A DNA stretch of 64,000 nt. Source: Mangifera indica. Its lineage: Eukaryota > Streptophyta > Magnoliopsida > Sapindales > Anacardiaceae. The stretch is taken from contig NC_058140.1 in assembly GCF_011075055.1 (NCBI RefSeq), positions 13,638,668 to 13,702,667 of the forward strand, written 5' to 3'. Under the pieces are notes generated by a model. The model saw nothing but the letters and a program-made list of their open reading frames with translations. It made no database searches and had not been told where the DNA came from. Made by a program: the position numbers and the translations under genes. Positions 32,132 through 44,741 of this stretch are shown here, piece after piece. The stretch's first letter is position 1, and each line of letters begins with the position of its first letter.

Positions 32132-34925
32132 ATGGCGTCAATTATCCCCAAAAAAACAAAAAAGCAGGCGCTGAAAGAGCTGAAAGCCCGAGGGAAACAG
32201 CTGCTAGCTATCATCAAGAACACAGATTAATAAATAACTTGCCATTAGTCTTCACATTCATCTGTCCAACATCCCCTCCACGCACCTTCTTGAATCGCTC
32301 CTATCTCTCCAGTCATTCTGCACTCCTGTTTTGCTGTAGCTTCCAACCTTTTCTTGGAGAAAAAGGAAAATCATGGACTCTACGAAGGACGATCCTGAGT
32401 TCATACATAAAACGTGGCTCCGTTCCAAGTTTAATGAGCTCGTTAAGTCTCTTGTTCAAGTTTTGCTTGCGCCGCAATCTGAGGATGCGTTGAGAGTGAG
32501 GTTTTTTTTTTTTATCCCCTTTTTTTCGTCCAAATTGATTTTGAATAGTTTGTTTTAGATTTTTTTTATGTGAGTTTGAAGTTTTTGTGGTGCCTGGATT
32601 GGATTGGGTATTTTAGGAGGTTGTGTTGGACACTGAAGGATAGTGGAAGGTTTCATTCTGCGACTTATCATAAGTTGCTTCATTCTATTGTAAGTTTGTA
32701 GGTTGCTTTTGTTTTTTTCCTAAAAATTATCAGGGTGTATATTATATTGAAGACAAACTCGGGGATAAGTAATGTTTATTGTTGGTTGTTCGTGATTGTT
32801 TTCATTTTCAGGTCCACTCTCCAGAATCCGTTAATTTTGTTACAGAATTGTTCGCGTTAAAGTATTTCAAGTACATTGACGTTCGGTATGATCATAACTT
32901 TTTTTTCTAGGTGAATGTTTCCAAGTGTAATGATTCCATTGCTGCTGGTACAGAGTTAATAATGGTTACTTAATTCTTATGATGCATTCGAAAGCCAAGT
33001 TTTAGGGATTTTTTATTTCTTTCTCTTGGTGCGGTTATTTTTCCTGTATCAGTCTAGAAAAGCTTGCTGGCGCCTTGGAGGCATAAGATATTTCCGGTAT
33101 GTTGTTGCCTTGCTTGTTATGTATTTTCTTTGTTATTGTGCCTGTGTTTTTCTTTTTCATTGTCGTTGTCAATCTGTTGATTTGATTCTCCTTGATGTAT
33201 GGTAATACTGTGCGTCTAGGTGGCAAAGTTGAGAGTCATCCAAGAGGAAGGTTTTTACCATTTTTAGCAGCAAATAGAACTAACATTAAAAATATATTAT
33301 TTCACTTGGTTTTGTGAACTTTTTGATATTCCTACTTCAACTGTTGCCATTAGGAGTATTTTACAGATCGAACTTAATTGTTGCTCTTTTCTAGCAGCAT
33401 AGAGCTTTCCCTTCACAAGATACACTATATTATATATAGCAAGTATTCCATTGCCAGAGGGCAGTAGAGAAACTTGAGTATGACATGTGGAGTGGGCCAG
33501 GTGATTGTCCGGACAAAATCGAGGAACCAAAAGAGATCTGAGTGAATGGAAAGGGGAAAAAAAAACAAAGCATAATTCCACTTTCACTTTAAAGAAAAAT
33601 GCGATAAAAATAGCTCAGTTTACGAAACTTCTTATCTGGATGGGAATCAAGAAAATGCGAAGTTAGAATTAGAAAAAGTAACAAATAAAGAAAAATTTCT
33701 ATTATGGTTTGAAAGGTTTGAAAAACCTCTATATTATATAGCAAGTATTCCATTGCCAGAGGGCAGTAGGGAAACTTGAGCATGAAATGTGGAGTGGGCC
33801 AGGTGATTGTCTGCCATCTTTTAATATTAGGACAGTGTGATTTTTGTTTTGTTTTCCATTTTTTTTTTCAAAATTTAATTTCTCATCTTTGCTACAGTTT
33901 ATTTTATTCATGGTTAGGATGCATTTAGTTAAAGTGTGCTTGTTTTTACATCTTTAGGATTTTCATCCAAGAAGGTGATCTTAAAGCAGGTTCAGAGCTA
34001 TCAAAAGCAGAACATAGAAAGCTCACGACTGAGAAAGATAACAATGAGGTAAGTTATGATCGGTTAGTTACTGACAAAAGGATTGTCAATCCATCAACTT
34101 CATTTATTCAATGAACTACATTCTTTATCATTTATTTGCGAGGCTTCTTTTATTGAGTTTTTATGTGCATGTTCAGGTGTTATCTGCTGCCACCATTTCC
34201 AAAAAGATGAAACTAAAATTCACTGAAGCTTGGATTTCATTTCTTAGATTACATCTTCCAATTGAAATATACAGACAGGTAAACCTCACAGGTCTCACAG
34301 TCTATGCGTGTTCATATTATATGCAAAGCAAGGGGGTTGAATTAGTTGTTACATTTGTCCCTGTATTAAGAATTGAGATTATTCTTTACGGAAGTTAAGT
34401 TTTTATGGCTTTCCTCTTTAGCAGTCAACTTGACGCTAGTCTCAAGTCGTACACTTGGATAGATTAACCTGTGTTGCTCAAATTTGGTGTAACATAATTG
34501 TTAACTTGCAGAGACATCCTTCAATCAACTGTTTGGTGCATCGGGTAGCAAACCATTCCTATACTTACTACCATTGTTTTTATCTGTCTAATTTATTCTT
34601 CTGATCTTGGTCAAAGTTTCGTAAAAGCAAGTAACCATATATTTTCAGCTTTAATTTAGGAATTTTTTGTTCTTGTCCTGGTTACTTTATTGCATTGCAG
34701 CAACACAGTAATGCATGGAATTAAATAGCACACTATGTATGTTTTAAATGAAACTTGTTATCTGAGCAGGAAGATGGCAATGAATCTGAAAAAGATTATT
34801 CTAAAGCTCAGGAGATTGCTGATATCGCAGATGGTTCTATTACTGTGAGATATATTTCTGCCAGAAAACCTGGCATTGATCATTTCATCAATTAGGAGAG
34901 TAATCCTGTGAAGTCTGTGCCAGTA
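32132..34925 (+). pseudogene. NOC4 (nucleolar complex protein 4) pseudogene retaining introns
   Basis: Pieces of the ribosomal small-subunit biogenesis protein NOC4 appear in the right order. 32132: MASIIPKKTKKQALKELKA, ended by TAA at about 32227. 32236-32340: NNLPLV and LESLLSLQSF in shifted frames. 32376-32494: DPEFIHKTWLRSKFNELV. 32635-32692: DSGRFHSATYHKLLHSI. 32813-32888: NFVTELFALKYFKYIDVR. 33052-33095: SLEKLAGALEA then a stop. 33959-34048. 34178-34279: KKMKLKFTEAWISFLRLHLP. 34512-34541: RHPSINCLVHR. 34771-34925: EDGNESEKD and KPGIDHFIN then a stop. Splice-site remains lie between the pieces, so this is a DNA-level copy, not a retrocopy. About 150 residues before RHPSINC, and the end of the conserved domain, are missing. 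At least two frameshifts and two stops are seen. A working copy must exist elsewhere. Confidence 0.85.
33425..33811. repeat. pair of about 85-bp direct repeats in an intron of the NOC4 relic
   Basis: Segments 33425-33509 and 33729-33811 are almost identical (GCAAGTATTCCATTGCCAGA in both, also GTGGAGTGGGCCAGGTGATT), with about 220 bp between. Only a few substitutions and a 2-bp indel separate them. No known element recognised. Confidence 0.85.
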
Positions 34926-36468
34926 TGCCATGAGTGAGTATTCTTCTTAATTCCTTTTATGAATTCTCGTATTCTATACTGGGATATACTAGCACCTACT
35001 TGGCTGCTGAGTGCAAGCACTTGAGGCACGGTGTTCATCTGTCACTTCTCTTTACTTGCTCCTCTTATTTCAATCATCTTCTTGACCGTATCCTCATTTT
35101 GGGATTCAGCAAAATTATCGTTTTTGGTAGCAGATCTAATCAGAGAACAGAGGAACTTTGAATGTTTCATCATTGAACAAACAATTATCTAGATTGTAGA
35201 AATTTCATGGCGATGCCTTTTTTATACATTGACCTGATGAACTAGGAAGATTGTGGTCCCTTTCCTGTGAACATTAAGGCTTGATAAGTTATGGAAACAT
35301 CTTCTTAACTAAAGGAAGATTGATTAGCCGGTGGAATACATCATATGAGTTTCATTAGACTTGGATCAGAATGATGATTATTTCTTCTTGTCATTATTTA
35401 TAAATTATTAAATGTTAACATATTGATTCTTATTGTTGATAACATCTCCGTATAGACATGGTAAGGGGGTGGGTCGGGGCAGATTGTCAATATTTTGGAA
35501 ATTTTATAATTAATTTTTCTATATATCAACATAAATGCAAAACCTGTCTGCTTCTGCTGATTGTCACTTTTGATTTGTCCTATCATGTGATTAACAGAAT
35601 TTGTTGGTCAAGCTGTTGTCAATACAGCCCTTGGTATTTATTTGATATACTTGCCTGCAAACTACCTTCATCTTGTAGCTTGATGGACAGTTAATGCAGT
35701 GGTACTTTTTGTTGTGTGGGAATTCTATCTAGGGTACCATTCCAATGAGGGATGTTATGTTATTATATATTTTAATTATTAGTACAATAAAATTTTGTAT
35801 ATACATATCATTTAATCACATATTGATATATTATTTATATATTTATTTTATATATTTAAAATATGTATATATAATTATATATATTTTTAATATATATAAT
35901 ATATTTTTAAATAGTTTAATAAATAAAATAATATTAAATTATGTAATAACCCATTATTTGTCTGCATTCGTCTCTTCGTTCATGATAACTTAATGTATAT
36001 CATGTATAATAATATGCATCTATCTTTCCGAAACCCAACTGGTGAAATCCAAAATAAACGAAAAAGAAACAACAAAATGTTGGGGAAAATCCATCTGGCA
36101 TCTCCATTTTTAATTGAACAAACCCAATCAAGTCTGCCTTGATTAGATGATGTATAATTCATAAATCTGGACTGAATTATTAATAAATAATTGAACATGA
36201 CAGAACGGAACAAAAGAGACCGAAGGTAAGGGAGGCTGTTAGGCTAAGCCTCAATTGTCTGTCTGTCTGTCCCTATGGGTTTGAGTTTGTGAGAGAGAAG
36301 TGAATGCACGCCTATTAAGAGTTTTTTCCACTTCCACCACGTTGACTTGCACCAACTCTTAGCATTTCATCTATCTCATTCTTAGGGTTCTTTCCATTTC
36401 TCTCCCTTTTTTCTCTTCGAACTGTCAAACCGACGTGTCGTCTTTTGTGCAAAGTTCCACTGGTTAAG
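34926..36468. other. spacer and promoter/first leader exon of the PHT4;6-like gene
   Basis: Left part: possible further NOC4 debris, not identifiable. Middle (about 35760-35965): AT-rich miniature-element-like block. Right part (about 36230-36468): probable leader exon, ending at a good donor (GTTAAG|GTATG). Confidence 0.45.
35760..35965. repeat. AT-rich miniature element-like block
   Basis: Contains AAATAAAATAATATTAAATT and TAATAACCCATTATTTG, matching the core and right arm of the family copy at 27413, with TATATATTT expansion in the middle. Ends not defined. Confidence 0.35.
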
Positions 36469-38073
36469 GTATGTTTTCATCATCTCCACCTTCTGTGGTT
36501 CTTATTTTCTCATCTGCTTTATGATTTTATCTCAAGGACACCCATCTGTTTTTTTTTTCTTTTTAATCCTCAAAATTATGCAGCCATTGTTGTGCGAAAA
36601 GGTTTTTTGATCTCCTATTCTCGAGATCCTTTTTCAGTTTGCCTCGAATTGGGTGTTCTTAGTTTATGTGTTCGTATGTGCAACTTTTTCTTTCAGTTCC
36701 ATCCTTGCCATGTTCGATAGACGCAGTAGATGGTTCGTTCGTGTGGGCAAATCACATAATTTGTGCAATATTACCTTTACAAGGAAAGAAAAAAAGATGA
36801 ATGAGCACAATGTAGGATCTTTGTACTGCATAGTTTGAGTTGCGAATTACTCTGAAGATTTATGTAGTTAGTTAGTTAGTGTTGGACTTTTTATGAATTC
36901 TGAAGATTTATGCAAAGACATGGCTCTTTGTCTTCAGACTTAGTATTTGTATATTTATGGTTTCTACAACATAGGACATGTTTTATATCAAGTTTCCTTT
37001 TTTCCATTTTGTCAACCAAACTTGAATTGTATGGTAATTTGGTCTACAATGTGTGGTTTTAGCTGTTAGAGAGATTATATATTACTTTTGCAATGTAGAG
37101 TCGCAATTATACTTGGATAAGCAGTGACATTGCAACTCTACACCAGAAAGGCATGTTTTCATTCAGCTATCTAGAACAGTAATGTGATTGTAGGATTAGT
37201 GGATGGTAAAACCACGAGTACTAACCTTCTTGTATTGAGCAGAAAGCATCCTGTAGAAGGGATTGCGTACTCTTTGAGGGTAAAGAAGAGGGAGAACAAC
37301 CGCTTCTTGGCAATTTAAGTGGCTGATACTATTACTGATTTTGAGGAAAAGCATAGCTGAGTAGCCATGTTTAGCATTTCTGAAAAAGCTAGTTCTGTAC
37401 CGTCAATGATGTTCTGTACTTTACCTCATCTCATACTATGCTAGGGAAATGTGCTGTAGGAAATAAGAGATTTTGCACACATCTGTCCTCATTGTTGTGC
37501 CTTGGAAACTTTTAAGAAGCTGGTTGAGGCAGGCGTTCTTTCTCTCTCTTTCATTTTGGAAGATATTTTGCTAATCACTTGTGCCTTCGAGGATGGAATC
37601 TCTTAAAAATACTATTAAGAATATATACATTGCTTGATGTTTCTCCTTGGTATGCAAAGAGCTCATTTGCTGGTTATTGCACCCTTATTTAATGGATATC
37701 TGGAATCATCTTTTTATAGGTTGGCCATACAAAAGAAGTAATAAGTTAGATTGAATAAATCAATGAATAGTACTATACATACGAACTCCTTGTTCAAACT
37801 TAAAATTAAAGATCAATTAAAATAAGAATTTGAGTGGATTTGTATCTATAGCGTCATTTTAAATCAATTGGCTTATGCTGGGTTTTTGTTTATAAATACT
37901 CTGGTAGAATTGTGAATTACTTCACCTTTCCCATTAATCGGTATGTAGACATATATTTCTTCGCAGCTGTCACATTTATTCAATATCTATGTTATTCTTT
38001 GCAAGTTTGTTATCTGCTTGGTCGTTGCTTCATTTTTGTTTTTAAAATTAATTTTATGGATTTATTCTTTCAG
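36469..38073 (+). other. probable 5' UTR intron of the PHT4;6-like gene
   Basis: A donor AAG|GTATG at 36469 and an acceptor TTTCAG|GTTTC ending at 38073 frame a 1.6-kb T-rich stretch without long open frames. The second leader exon (38074-38225) holds a minimal ATG-TCT-TGA upstream frame. Inferred from splice motifs only. Confidence 0.5.
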
Positions 38074-38225
38074 GTTTCAATAATGTCTTGAAGATTTTCT
38101 GTAGTAGTGAAGTTCCTGGTTTCTTCTTTGAACTGCTTGGTAATTGGGTTTGTCAGTTCTTGAAGAAGTGGCTTATTGGTGACCATTGAAATAAAAATAC
38201 TAAAGTATAAAAGTAAAAGTGAAGG

Positions 38226-39554
38226 ATGAGTTTGATGAATTTTCCAAAGCGCTATCTGATTGTCATTTTGACGTTCCTTAGCACATGTGTTTGCTATATA
38301 GAGCGTGTGGGCTTCTCCATTGCGTATACCATTGCAGCTGATGCTGCTGGAGTTAACCAATCAAGCAAAGGGACCATACTTTCTACATTCTACATTGGTT
38401 ATGCCTGTTCTCAAGTGCCTGGAGGATGGGCTGCTCAGAGGATTGGTGGAAGAAAGGTTCTCCTCCTCTCCTTTGTCCTATGGTCATCAACTTGCTTTTT
38501 GGTCCCACTGGATCCCAATAGACCTTTTATCTTGGTTGTGGCTCGCTTGCTTGTTGGTGTGTCACAAGGGTTCATCTTTCCCTCCATCCATACTGTCCTA
38601 GCTCAGTGGGTTCCCCCTCACGAACGGTCTAGATCTGTTTCACTTACAACTTCTGGGATGTACCTAGGTGCAGCAATGGGAATGCTTTTACTTCCAAGCC
38701 TGGTGAAATACAAGGGCCCCGAATCTGTATTTCTTGCTGAAGCAGCATTGGGTATGTTGTGGTCACTTCTTTGGATCAGATATGCCAGTGACCCTCCTCG
38801 GTCTGAGAATGCAAAAGCCTCTGCTGCTGGTTTTGGAGAATCAATGTTGCCAATCAAAGGTAATCAGAAGATGAAAATGGAGAGTGGAGGAATTGCTTCT
38901 AGAACTGTCAAAATCCCATGGAAGAAAATTTTAATCAGTTTACCTATTTGGGCAATTGTGGTTAATAATTTCACGTTCCATTATGCTTTATATGTCTTGA
39001 TGAACTGGCTTCCAACTTACTTTGAGCAGGGCCTCCAGCTCAGTCTTCAGGAAATGGGTTCTTCCAAGATGATGCCTTATCTAAACATGTTCATATTCTC
39101 AAATATTGGTGGGGTGGTTGCTGACCACTTGATCACTAAAAGAATCATGTCTGTTACTAAGACTCGAAAGTTCTTGAACACCATAGGATTCTTGGTTTCC
39201 TCTCTTGCGTTGATGGCACTTCCCTTCTTCAGAACCTCTGGTGGTGCAGTCTTCTGTTCTTCTGTGGCTCTTGGTTTCTTGGCACTGGGAAGAGCTGGGT
39301 TTGCCGTGAATCATATGGATATTGCTCCCAGGTATGCAGGAATTGTAATGGGAGTTTCTAATACAGCTGGTACATTAGCTGGCATTATCGGAGTTGATAT
39401 GACAGGACGACTTCTTGAAGCTGCAAAAACTACTTATTCTGATCTTTCAAGTTCAGAAAGCTGGAGAGCTGTGTTTTTCATACCAGCCTTGCTTTCAATC
39501 TTTAGTTCCTTAATATTTTTGATATTCTCAACTGGAGAAAGGATTTTTGACTGA
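38226..39554 (+). CDS. PHT4;6: PHT4;6-like Golgi phosphate transporter (probable anion transporter)
   Basis: Intronless coding region for 442 residues, a major facilitator of the SLC17/PHT4 family with twelve hydrophobic segments. It follows the Arabidopsis PHT4;6 sequence I remember nearly end to end: FLSTCVCYIERVGFSIAYT, ADAAGVNQSSKGTILSTF, QVPGGWAAQRIGGRKVLLLS, HTVLAQWVPPHERSRSVSLT, LGRAGFAVNHMDIAPRYAGI and the terminal FSTGERIFD. PHT4;6 exports phosphate from the Golgi lumen after glycosyl transfer and is needed for normal wall synthesis and salt tolerance. The short N-terminus without a transit peptide separates it from the plastid PHT4 members. Start: first ATG of the frame, before the first membrane segment. 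It converges with the sugar transporter gene on the other strand. Confidence 0.95.
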   Translation: MSLMNFPKRYLIVILTFLSTCVCYIERVGFSIAYTIAADAAGVNQSSKGTILSTFYIGYACSQVPGGWAAQRIGGRKVLLLSFVLWSSTCFLVPLDPNRPFILVVARLLVGVSQGFIFPSIHTVLAQWVPPHERSRSVSLTTSGMYLGAAMGMLLLPSLVKYKGPESVFLAEAALGMLWSLLWIRYASDPPRSENAKASAAGFGESMLPIKGNQKMKMESGGIASRTVKIPWKKILISLPIWAIVVNNFTFHYALYVLMNWLPTYFEQGLQLSLQEMGSSKMMPYLNMFIFSNIGGVVADHLITKRIMSVTKTRKFLNTIGFLVSSLALMALPFFRTSGGAVFCSSVALGFLALGRAGFAVNHMDIAPRYAGIVMGVSNTAGTLAGIIGVDMTGRLLEAAKTTYSDLSSSESWRAVFFIPALLSIFSSLIFLIFSTGERIFD

Positions 39555-40287
39555 GGTAGGCTTGTTACATACGACTGATGTGGGTCAAGAGTGTTATGAT
39601 CTTGAGTATGCCAATGTTGCTCGGGAGCTAACTGATCATGTTCCGGCATTAATCTCGCCACTTGAGGGGTTTATATTGAAGTCCATATCATAGAAGATTC
39701 AAAGAAATCAGCATAGATTGCATAAATAGCTATAAGAATATCAATCTTTGATTTGTCTCTTTGAGATACCCTTAGATCATTTCCTCATTCTTTTTAATCA
39801 CTATACGGCAAACAGGGTGGCTTTGACATATTAAGCCAGAAGCATTGAAATATTTTGGCCATATTTCGATGCAACTGTCTACATGAGAACTTCAAGGCCC
39901 CTGCCTTCACAAATTTTGTGATGAAACAGGCCTTTGATTGTAGAGTGTAAGAAGTAAAATAATTTTATCAATGACACTCAAAACCAGTAAAATCAATTTT
40001 ATCAAAACACCCAATAACCTTTCAAACACACCTTTATCACAATATCAATGTTTTCCTGTTCACAGTTGTTTATCTCAAAACTTGTTCAACTAAACTATTT
40101 ATTAAAAGATTGCACTCACAGAAGAAAAGAAAATTGTCAATTTAAAAAGAAAAATAAAAACAATGGTAAAATGTATAATTCCTTTTTACAAAAATCAACC
40201 TCCATGTTTCTCAACACCTCAAGGAAAACCCATACAGGACCTGCAAATTTTGAACTTGTGTCGAAACTTTCAACTGCAATAACCAAG
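39555..40287. other. shared 3' region of two convergent genes
   Basis: 733 bp holding the 3' UTRs of the PHT4;6-like gene (+) and the TST gene (-). No other feature seen. Confidence 0.6.
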
Positions 40288-43200
40288 TCAGTCGGCCTTG
40301 GCAGCGGCGACCTGTTTTGCACCAACAGCGAAGAACTCTGTAATCACCTCAAGGGGCATGCCCTTTGTTTCGGGGACTTTCAAGAACACAAACACCCATG
40401 ATATGACGCAAACTACTGCATACATGCCAAAAACACCAGAGAGGCCGACAGATGTTAGCATTGCCGGGAGAGAATAGGTGACAACGATATCACCGATCCA
40501 AAACGTGAGGGCACATATGGCAATGCAAAGCCCACGTACTCTTGTGGGGAAGATTTCTGAACAGAGTATGTTAGGGATTGGCCCGAACCCCATGACAAAG
40601 CAACAGAAGTATATAATAACGCTGGCTGTCGAGATTGCTGCATGCACAACAGAGCCCATCTCTATGACACTTCCAAGTACCAGGATGAAAAGCGATATTA
40701 TCAATACAGGGAGTGTGCTGAGCAGCAAAGTCCTGAAATGGATAATAAACACAAAGACAAATTAGTTGAAAGTGAACCACATAAAACCGAAAACAAAAGC
40801 AAATAACTATGATTCTTTTGCAATCAAGAAATAGCAACCCAGATAATTATTTTGGAATGACTTCGAGCATTTGAGATGTTTTTCAGTTTCATTGCAGATC
40901 AGCATTAATGCAGTCAAAAATACAAGACACATATTTCAGTGGTGTACACACATGAAGATTACCAACCACAAAACAAGACCTAACTCTAGTATTATTTCCC
41001 AGGTCAACAAAATTTTGAAGGCTAATATGCACAGTAATCACTAATTGCAAGTCAGGGAATTATAAAATAGGCTGACAATAATTCATGCAACAATTTTAAG
41101 ACCTTAGGAAAGTTTGATATTCTCTTTAGATTTTTCCAAATAAAATAGTTAACCAAATTTTAATCTTAAGACATGAGGAATTGGCACAGCGCATTCAACT
41201 GCAAAAATATATTGGTAACAATCAAATGTGATTATTAAGTGTTGACTAGATTTTTCTGGAGCAGCCTAATCAATTTAGTTCACAGAACATGAATACTAAA
41301 GTGTTTCAAAAACAAATGTGCACTTCTAATTGCCCTATGAAAGTAGTTAAAACACTTAACAATATAAGGCATCCAACATAAACCAAACTTAAAACCCACT
41401 TCATCAATCTATAGCACGTGTAAATGTGGATAGGATAGATATGATACCTTATTAACTCATTTGATTCTAATTCTAGGCAGGTAAATAACTGATGTATTGT
41501 TCACAACACTAGCAAAGAGATTTTTGTAGATATAAAAAATGACTGGAGCTATGCCAAGAGAAAGGGACAACAAATGATAAATTAAGACATTTCCTTCTGA
41601 GCATAAACATTAGAAAGGGTCAAGGCCTTAAAAAAAATTTCAAGCAGCCCAACAAAAAACATTTTCATGACAGCACAAATGGAGAGGAAGATAAAAGTAC
41701 CTTCTGCCAGAAAGATCCATGAGCCTCATGGCAACAGCTATGCATGGAATCATCAACAAAGTTGTGATCCCACTAATCAATAGTGAAGTAGAGGCTGAAC
41801 TAAGGCCCATATTTGAGAGAAGAATTCCAACACCTGCCTGCTCAAGAATTTGAGGAGTGTAGTAGAGAACCCCATTTATGCCAGAGAACTACATCATAAA
41901 AAGAGAGGCAAAAAGTAAAAACCCTACGTAGCTAGTAAAACAAATGTGAAAAAAGAACTAGAAAATAGTCGTGACACACATAGAAAGTCAGTATATACCT
42001 CAAATTTGAAATTTATTGTTTAAAAGAAAAAAAACAAAAACAAAAAAGTTCAAGGCCCAGGAGTTAACAGTTTGGATACTGAAGTTAAAAACACAAAGTG
42101 GCATTGATTTAAGTTTTCTAGTATGAGAAACAAAAGTTTGCTAATTCTTCCATGGAGTATTACCTGCTGAAGTATTTGAATTCCCACCCCAACAATCAAT
42201 GCATGCTTGACTCCTGGTTCAAATAGTTCACTCCAACTTGGCCCTTGTACTGCTTTTTCAGATGGATGAACCATAGCTGGTCCAATTGGATGCTGTTCCC
42301 TGAGTTCCTTGGAATAAAGAGCTGGTTGACTAACCAAAGCAGCAGCCTGGATAACTTCATTTTCAGTAGGTATGTCTGCACCTGGGAGAGATACTATAGA
42401 TCCACGCCTAGATCCGGGGGCACCCTCTTGATGCAAATAAATTCTTTTGAATCCACCCTCCTTCTTTCCATCTCGGCCTTCTTTCTCAGACCATTTCCAT
42501 GCCAACTGCCAACCTCCACCTATTCCCATGCTACCTACTGGCTCTCCAGCTTGCACCTGACTGCCATGTCTCATGCTTGCAAGGCTTCCATGGGCCTGTG
42601 GGACCATGTCCTTCTCCATGCTCGTTGTCTGACGGGATATTAATGGACTATGCAAATTGTCATCAGAATCAGCACCAGCAGCATCAGATGCATACTCTTC
42701 ACCGTCTCTAGCAAGGCTCTCCTCATCCCACTCCTCATTTCTAGCTTGATTCCCTCCCACACTGAACATGCTGCCAAAGTGAGGGAATAGAGTGCTTCGC
42801 ATGCTTCCTGTATCAGGAAGCTTCTCATGCACACTACCAAACAGGGTGACAAGAGGATCCATTAGAGGCACAGTCTGGTTCGCCATACTTCCATGCCTTG
42901 ACACTAGACCAAGAGAACTTTGTCCTGTAACTGGTCTAGCAACCCAAGAGAGGCCTTCTTCAGGCCCGTATAATTTGATTTGATCTTTATCAGCAGAGAT
43001 GTCTTGGTCATCAGTGAGATCATTGGCTGGACCAATTATGTACTCCTCTATAGATGTTTCACCTCCAACTTCAAGTCCCTCAACCAGTAAAGCCATCTCA
43101 CCTGTTCATCTGAGGAAGATCAGTAAATGATGTGATAGGCATATGCATCAAGATAGCTTTGAAGGCTTGCGATTTTGATTTAATTAATCCCAAATACATC

Positions 43201-44741
43201 CACAACCATACTGATACGCATACACATAAAGTATCCAATATTAAATTCAACTTATCATAACAAAATGAATTACAAATGAAAAAGATAAAACTGGAAAAGT
43301 GGAGAGGTTTTCTTTTTTTTTTTTAAGTTCATAAAAAAGGAAAATGTTTTAAGATTCACAATTAATCACCTTCCAGTGAAAATTCAGAAGCTACCATCAC
43401 CTAAAAAATATATGCTGGTTGACATAAAACTCCTAAAGAATATGTAGGAAATTATGGCCTCAGAAGAAGAATGTAACACAAAAGAGAGTACGGGTTTACT
43501 AATTCCACAGTGATACTTCAAAAAAGAAAATTGAATATTGTGAATTCTCGGAAAGTACTCAAAGTAAGCAGAGATATCTAACCTATAGAGCTCTAGTATA
43601 TAGCTTATGTTCTAAAATAATTATCAAAACTTACACAAGAAAACACCCAAAAAATAGCACATAATACAGGCTCATATTTAAATCAGAAGGTCCCATATTA
43701 ACACAATCCTGCCTTCAAATACTAACACCTCATAATTAAATTCAGTATCCCAAGGCAACAAAACTTGTTTATTATTCAAGAATCAAGGCAGGCAAACCAA
43801 CCAGAGACATCCTCCCTGCCACGAATCTTCTGCAGAACCCTCTTAGCCTCAAGCATCTTCCCTTTACTCACAAGCCACCTTGGAGACTCAGGCAAGTAAA
43901 ATACAGTCAGCAAAAAATATATGAGAGAGGGAATAGAAAGAACTCCTAGCATCAATCTCCAATTTGGTGAATTCTTCAAAGACATTCCAAAGACCATACA
44001 ATATGAGAAAAACATTCCAACACAACCAGTGAACTGTGGAAGTGTATTTAATAACCCCCTTATTTCAGGAGGCGCTGTTTCAGATATATATATTGGGACT
44101 AGAGTAACCGCCAAACCAATTCCAAATCCATCCAAAAGTCTCCCTAGAAGTAGGACATAAACATTGGGAGACCAAAGCATTACAAGACCACCAATGAAAT
44201 AGAGGACAGATGATATTATTAGCATTGGACGGCGGCCTAGCCAATCAGATATGGCTCCAGAGCATGTAGTAATAATAGTGGCCCCAATAAGCGACATAGC
44301 CACAATTAGCCCTTCGACAGTGGGTTCACTTTCCAAATTGAACTCTCTCTTTATGTACAAGACAGCCCCTGCAGCAAAAACAGAAATGGGTCATGAACTC
44401 GACCAGGTGGGTAAATTCCATAACGATTCAGGTTAAAAAAAAAAAGAAAGTCGTTATAATCAATAGTTCAAGCAAATGAAACTTGACAGACTGCCCCTTC
44501 AAGCAAATTAAAATAACATAGATAGATGAACAAGTCATTTATGAGCATAGAAGTGACCGTGTCTCACTAAGGTATTAGCTAAACTTAAATGTTCAGCTAA
44601 TATAAAGCAATTCACTGTTTGACAGTGTAATAAACAAACAGATGCATCAAGGAGAAAATTACCTGCAATGGTTGCATTATCCCATCCTTGCAGTAAGTTA
44701 CCAATGGCAGCGGCAACAGCAACAAGCACGGCTCCACTCAT
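40288..44741 (-). CDS. TST: tonoplast sugar transporter (TST/TMT family)
   Basis: Five exons, 44663-44741, 43802-44368, 42164-43101, 41701-41888 and 40288-40732, encode 738 residues. TSTs are proton-coupled antiporters that load glucose, fructose or sucrose into the vacuole. Six membrane segments lead from MSGAVLVAVAAAIGNLLQGW, with GWDNATIAG, GRRPMLI, GRLLDGFGIGLAV and PESPRWL at residues 186-192. The diagnostic feature is the very long hydrophilic central loop (about residues 215-500), almost wholly in exon 3 and rich in Ser, Gly and acidic residues (SDAAGADSDDNLHSPLISRQ). Six more segments follow, with QQFSGINGVLYYTPQILEQAG and LKVPETKG near the end. The length matches the family (about 730-740). 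A leader intron (44793-45073) is likely. CPK5/6-type and TST genes are also neighbours in Arabidopsis as I recall. Confidence 0.95.

Noticed and set aside
32239..32493. 84-codon plus-strand frame taken alone as a gene
   Set aside because: It mixes frames of the NOC4 relic; homology is in short pieces with shifts, so it is part of the pseudogene.
35745..35993. 82-codon Tyr/Ile-rich frame
   Set aside because: Falls in an AT-rich miniature-element block; low complexity.
42245..42983. Several plus-strand frames of 60-130 codons
   Set aside because: Antisense to exon 3 of the TST gene, whose long hydrophilic loop leaves other frames open.
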